Part shown: piece by piece, positions 59,691 through 64,000 of the stretch
Layout: every line of letters begins with the position of its first letter
How positions within the stretch are numbered: the stretch's first letter is position 1
DNA from: Ancylostoma caninum
Lineage: Eukaryota > Nematoda > Chromadorea > Rhabditida > Ancylostomatidae
Assembly: GCA_037903475.1 (NCBI GenBank)
Contig: JBAJFG010000563.1
Coordinates: 1,035,183-1,099,182 of the forward strand
Length of the DNA stretch: 64,000 bases
Direction: 5' to 3'
Notes under the pieces: model-generated
The model's input: only the letters and a program-made list of their open reading frames with translations
Databases searched by the model: none
What the model was told of the DNA's origin: nothing
Program-made: the position numbers and the translations under genes

Positions 59691-62600
59691 TTAGGTAGGG
59701 AAAACCACATCGAGGTTTTTCCTTTGAGCCATATCGTTCAGAACCTTGAAAAGTACCATCAGGATGTCGTTGCGAAACATACGAGAATTCTTGGAATTTT
59801 TCCGGGATGCAGATCGCTTACCTCGTTGACGGAGCGTTTGCTTGTCTCCGGACACATCCACATCATAACCATGAAGACTCCTGTGGGTGCCAGGAAGAGA
59901 AACAGCGATTGCCCATGGATCTGCAAATATAGTCGAAGTGATTCTAGTGACAACTCGACCATCACATATAGCATCAGAAGGTGTGCACTCACCACGTTGG
60001 CTAGCGGGTAAAATGCGAACTCCACGCCGATTTTGGTGAGAGCTTCAAACATTGTGAGTATAGAGACCGAGGAAAGCAGGATGTTCCTGGGGACGAGCTC
60101 GGCCGAGTAGAAACGGGACAGCGAGCCGATTCCACAGGCACTTATTAGAAGGAGAGTGGACAATCCTATCAGGGTGGCGATCTGAAGAAGCACCTTGAGC
60201 AGATCGTGAAGGAGTTGTACGACCGCTGCTTACCTTCCAGTCTGGTCCAATGTCAATCCCAGCCAACATAATTAGTAGCGAAGCGAAACAAACTCCAGTG
60301 GATCCAATGAGCATCGGCCGTCTGCCGATTCGATCCACGAGAAAGACGGGGATCAGCGTAGTGGGAAGTCGGACTATCCCTGAACGAAGATTTTCTTAGC
60401 AAAGCTGCCGTAATACTCCACCTGGAGTATGTCATTCGTCGCGGCTCGCGCCACATTCCCTTTGATACATATCGATTGCAGGTACATTGTGCCGCTGCGT
60501 AAAAATCGATGGTACGTAAAAATCGATATATTGATGTAGCTAACGACTTGGAGCACCATACTCCGCGCCGGGTATAATAGCAGCCCAACCTTCTTCGGTG
60601 GCTGCTCTCTAGGCGAAGAATCTAAATAGTGTCATAATCTCAACCTCACCAATAATCAGTGACTCCAGTAAAGCCGCATTCAGAGACCAACCAGCCATTG
60701 AGTGCAGAACAAAGGTACTGTACGACCGTAGGCATCTTGCTCCAGTGAATACATAGGCGATCTTGAATTTGACAGTTATAGGACGACACTCTTACACGTT
60801 TAAAGTAATTAGAAGAGGCTTGCCTTAACCATAACACCCAACCACGCTCCGTGACGCACAACTTGGGACACAGGGTCGCGAGCTTTCCACGGCATAAACA
60901 GAATGGTAATTGAGTCGTGCTCCGTTTGGATCGAACCGGATTTGGCCTAAATTATGCCTTCAGCAGACTCCTGCTTTCGATTTGATGTTTTCTTGCCATT
61001 TTAAGATGGAACTTTTGATTTCCAGGCACTACTAGAAAGCGGTCAGTTTTTGAACTCTAAGGATGTTAATTTCTATGCTTCTGGAATGAGACGAGCTACA
61101 GTCATTGACGTCGTTGCAAATGTGCCAATATCGCTTATTTAGCATGAAACATACTTCTCCTGAGTATATTTCACAGTACAAAGGGGTTTTTTTTCATATT
61201 TTTCCAACTGTAGAAGAGAGGATTCTCGAAGTAATGTGTACGAGAATGCGACTTTTGGCGAGACGTAGGAACCATACCTTCTCCTTTCCATCCTTTTTCT
61301 TCAGCGCTTCTTCACATATTCGCAGCTCCGAGTCAAGGGATGAATCCTCCACAGCGACTCCATGATACGACGCCAGAGCCTTCCTTGCCTGAATAAGTGA
61401 ATTATAGAATTCTGAGCACTTGGAATAATCTGAACGACTGATTCTTTCCATCTTTTTCAGTGGCTTGTGCTTTAATTTCCAGTATTTCGGAAACCGGTGG
61501 TCAGTCTTCATTTATCTAAGTGGCAGATTTTTAATAACTATGTATTTCTTGTTACTGGTTAGTCGTGCCATATCTTTCGGATTCTATTTACTACTTTACT
61601 CTTGCTATGTTTTTCGGGACTATATTACGGATTCTACATTCACATCACGACGGAGTGGTTGTTTACTCCTCCACTTATGTTTTTTTTTTTCAGAGCTCGG
61701 ACCTCCCTACTCTTATTGCTTAACGCTAGGGGATGTTCTGCGCTTGTAGACTATGTAACTTTTCTCCAAGGTTAGAGTAAGGCACGGATGCCAGGTCGTC
61801 ATTCTTCCTTTTATTTCCTCTTGAACAATATTTTTGGGCCATTTGTAAGAGGAAAATAACAGAAACATTTTTTTCTTTCAGGAAACCCCATCTTTCAGTG
61901 TTTTTTCCGAGGAGAGGAAGAGGAGACGTCGAGCATGCATGAGCCCAACCAACCTTCTCTGCATGGCCTTTCTGCATGAGGAACTGGGGCGACTCGTACA
62001 GGAAGAGGAACATGATCAGTGAAGCCACCACAAAGGCGATGTTCGGAAGGAAAATCCATGGCCAAAGAGCGTCGTCCGAGAAAGGAACGCCGAGCGCTTG
62101 TGTGACCAGTGCTCCTAGAAATTATAATGAAATGAAAAATCGGAGAGTTATGGGAGCCTGGATTGATCCCAAATTTTCAACTGTACCAGAAGCAAAAATA
62201 CGGTGAAATCCTCTGAAAATCCTCTTTGTCTGTAGTACTATTTGACGTTACTGTTTTGACCCTATTCACATACCAGCAGCCATAAAGAACTCCTGCATTG
62301 CGGCCATTCTTCCTCGAATCTTAGCCGGAGCACACTCCACAATCCACACGGTCGCGTTAACACTATTCACACCATTTGCCAGAGACCTTGAAAAGATTTT
62401 CTAGGATACATGGACTAAATTATCCAGATTTCACTCTCACCACAGAATTCTCCCGACATACAACAACTCAAACGAGTGACAGAGTTTAGCTCCAGCACTT
62501 AATAACGTTGCTGGGATGTAGACTGCACAAGCCACCAGCGCAGTGCCTTTCCTTCCTATATATTTGCACATCACGGCGGCCAGAAATTGGCCGAAAATCA

Positions 62601-63208
62601 TTGCTATCGGGAAGCAGACATTCAAGAAGGACCACATCATGTCCTAAAATAGAATTGTTGCAAGCGGTGACGAAGAAGTTGCGCAAAGTTCTCATTGAAA
62701 AGTGATGTTATCACCAAGTTCAACATGTGCAAGATCAAACATTGGCTGTATGAGCCATAGCCACCAATTCCTTTGGAAAAAGTCTCTTCAGGCTTTAAAT
62801 TCTAAATTTCTGAATATGCTTTCATACCAGAGTTGAAGACTTGAGCGGAGTTCCATAACGGTCGATGAAGGACTGATTGATGAAACGTTGCATTTGTATG
62901 TAAGGCTGATTGAGCACCGATGCAATGTAGCCTTGTTGAAATCCTGACGACAAGCACAAAGCCAATGAGAGGATATGAATTGATAGTGAGGGCATTTCCT
63001 GGAATGACAAGGTTATAAGCTGTTGCGCTCGAATACAGTGCATCTCCGGAAACTGCGTATATTCAGGGTTTTCGACGACTGAGCGGACGATTCTATCCGC
63101 TTCAGTTACAAAGAAACCGATGCAGCTGTGAGCATCAGGGAAATTTTTCAGGCAGAATTCGTGGAAAACAAAGGATCCAGTACGCACTTCGAAGATATAT
63201 CGCGCCAT
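59691..63208 (-). CDS. SLC2-family (facilitative sugar transporter-like) membrane protein, 11 exons, 563 aa
   Basis: Exons in transcript order are 62828-63208, 62441-62643, 62274-62386, 61954-62114, 61278-61388, 60824-60946, 60650-60761, 60234-60379, 59993-60181, 59822-59920 and 59691-59744. All phases agree and give 563 residues. Major-facilitator sugar-porter signatures are present: GFQQGYIASVLNQPY in TM1 (about 75-102), GRKG after TM2 (157-160), GRILW in TM4 (191-195), ECAPAKIRGR (212-221), DRIGRRP (417-423) and PETSKR after TM12 (537-542). It should move a small polyol or sugar across the plasma membrane; the substrate is unknown. TM7 lacks the usual QLSGIN and reads AYVFTGARCLRSYS instead. 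Intron 6 uses a GC-AG pair. The 71 residues before Met72 are an unusual N-terminal extension. From Met72 the length is 492, the normal SLC2 size, and a TTCCAG lies just upstream, so both starts are possible. Confidence 0.93.
60762..60823 (-). other. GC-AG intron in the transporter gene
   Basis: The 62-bp intron between exons 6 and 7 starts AAG/GCAAGC and ends TTCAAG. Reading through it meets stops (CTC TTC TAA), and joining the flanks restores the frame exactly in phase 0. Known GC-AG introns have the same AG/GCAAG donor context. Confidence 0.85.
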
Positions 63209-64000
63209 ATTAGTTTTTCTCCTTTCTCTTTTTCTTTTTTTGCTCTTTGAAGAAGTCGGGAGACGTCGAATGTCTCTTCAGGACTCATATGTACAGCTTG
63301 TATTATTTTTCTATTTTTCTATATAAGCGCTATCCCATTTAGCGCTCATACATATTTGTTACTAATTTATCAATTGCTATCAATTTAAGTACAAAGATCA
63401 GGATAGCATAGAGCGCATCATACTTCTAGTATAATATGTTCTATGTGGGAACACGAAAGTGCTCAAAAATCTGAGAGGGTGGAAAGGAAAACAGGTAATA
63501 TGCACGATTTCTTAACCATTGACGCGTCTGAAGCAGACCATATCCATTTTTCTCGTGGTTTTTCTAGCAAAATGCCATTTCACAAATAAATACACGATTT
63601 TCGTAGTTCTTATGTAAATAGTGAGGTAACTGTGTACCTACCATGGAAATGTTGAGAAAAAAAATCATTTTCGATGATTTGACAAGGTTGATTTGTTGTA
63701 AAAATGAGAGAAAAGATCATTGGTTCACTTCCATAAAGGAATCCCACTGGCTAAGAAACGCTCGAGACGAAGCTACTAGTAGCTAAATATTCGAATTTTT
63801 AAGTTAGAACTTTAGCACTCATTGAACTGAATACACCTACGCGAGGGAATTAGAAGAATAACAGCGATATCTAGTTATTTTTAAACACAGAAGAACTTCG
63901 AGAGCGCCTCCACAGTAATCGCTTGAGAAGTTCCGACGCTGCACCGGACTGACAAAGGAGGGCAAGAGGAGGGCTTGTGGGTGGTTGACGTAAATTTTTG
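63209..64000. other. Upstream region of the transporter gene, nothing recognised
   Basis: T-rich sequence directly upstream of the first exon on the minus strand. No TATA-like or named regulatory site can be supported, and no repeat family member is seen. Confidence 0.4.

Noticed and set aside
1..64000. CRISPR array, bacterial defence system, gene cluster or operon
   Set aside because: The direct repeats are minisatellites or transposons without spacer structure. The genes are intron-containing and functionally unrelated.

Overview
This is eukaryotic nuclear DNA. It is AT-rich, with short GT-AG introns, T-rich TTTCAG-type acceptors (some directly upstream of start codons, as at nematode spliced-leader sites), a nematode-type serpentine receptor, an ET/Ly6-like secreted protein and many Tc1/mariner relics. 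The mariner at 45.2-46.5 kb closely resembles the hookworm 'bandit' type, so a strongylid nematode of the hookworm group (Ancylostoma/Necator-like) is the best guess. That assignment is inference from gene style, not from a search.

Five genes can be reconstructed exon by exon with consistent intron phases. (1) A 110-residue secreted cysteine-rich ET/Ly6-like, probably GPI-anchored protein lies at 12907-15134 (+). (2) A probable 116-residue single-pass membrane protein lies at 19680-20083 (+). (3) A 294-residue seven-transmembrane serpentine receptor lies at 38388-40767 (+). (4) A C-terminal-motor kinesin (kinesin-14, KLP-15/16-like) of about 547 or 589 residues lies at 49731-54431 (-). (5) A 563-residue divergent SLC2-family sugar transporter in 11 exons lies at 59691-63208 (-). 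They are unrelated in function and nothing suggests an operon.

The rest, well over three quarters of the window, is intergenic or intronic and rich in mobile DNA. It holds a mariner with intact inverted repeats but a twice-frameshifted transposase, and decayed Tc1/mariner relics near 1.0, 3.5, 18, 33, 36 and 41 kb. It also holds several families of short inverted-repeat elements (a TTAA-flanked family, a 178-bp TA-flanked element, a GC-rich family of about 240 bp, a family of about 140 bp), a tRNA-derived SINE, and two inverted copies of a repeat ending in a CCCGG-CTTCG-type hairpin and carrying 117-bp tandem units. Minisatellites of 30, 49 and about 58 bp are present, as are several striking hairpins including a perfect 66-bp palindrome.

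No rRNA, canonical tRNA, CRISPR array or bacterial-type system is seen. The points most worth checking are the in-frame TAG or skipped block in the kinesin motor, a GC-AG intron and a rewritten TM7 in the transporter, and the hairpin-ended repeat family with 117-bp units.
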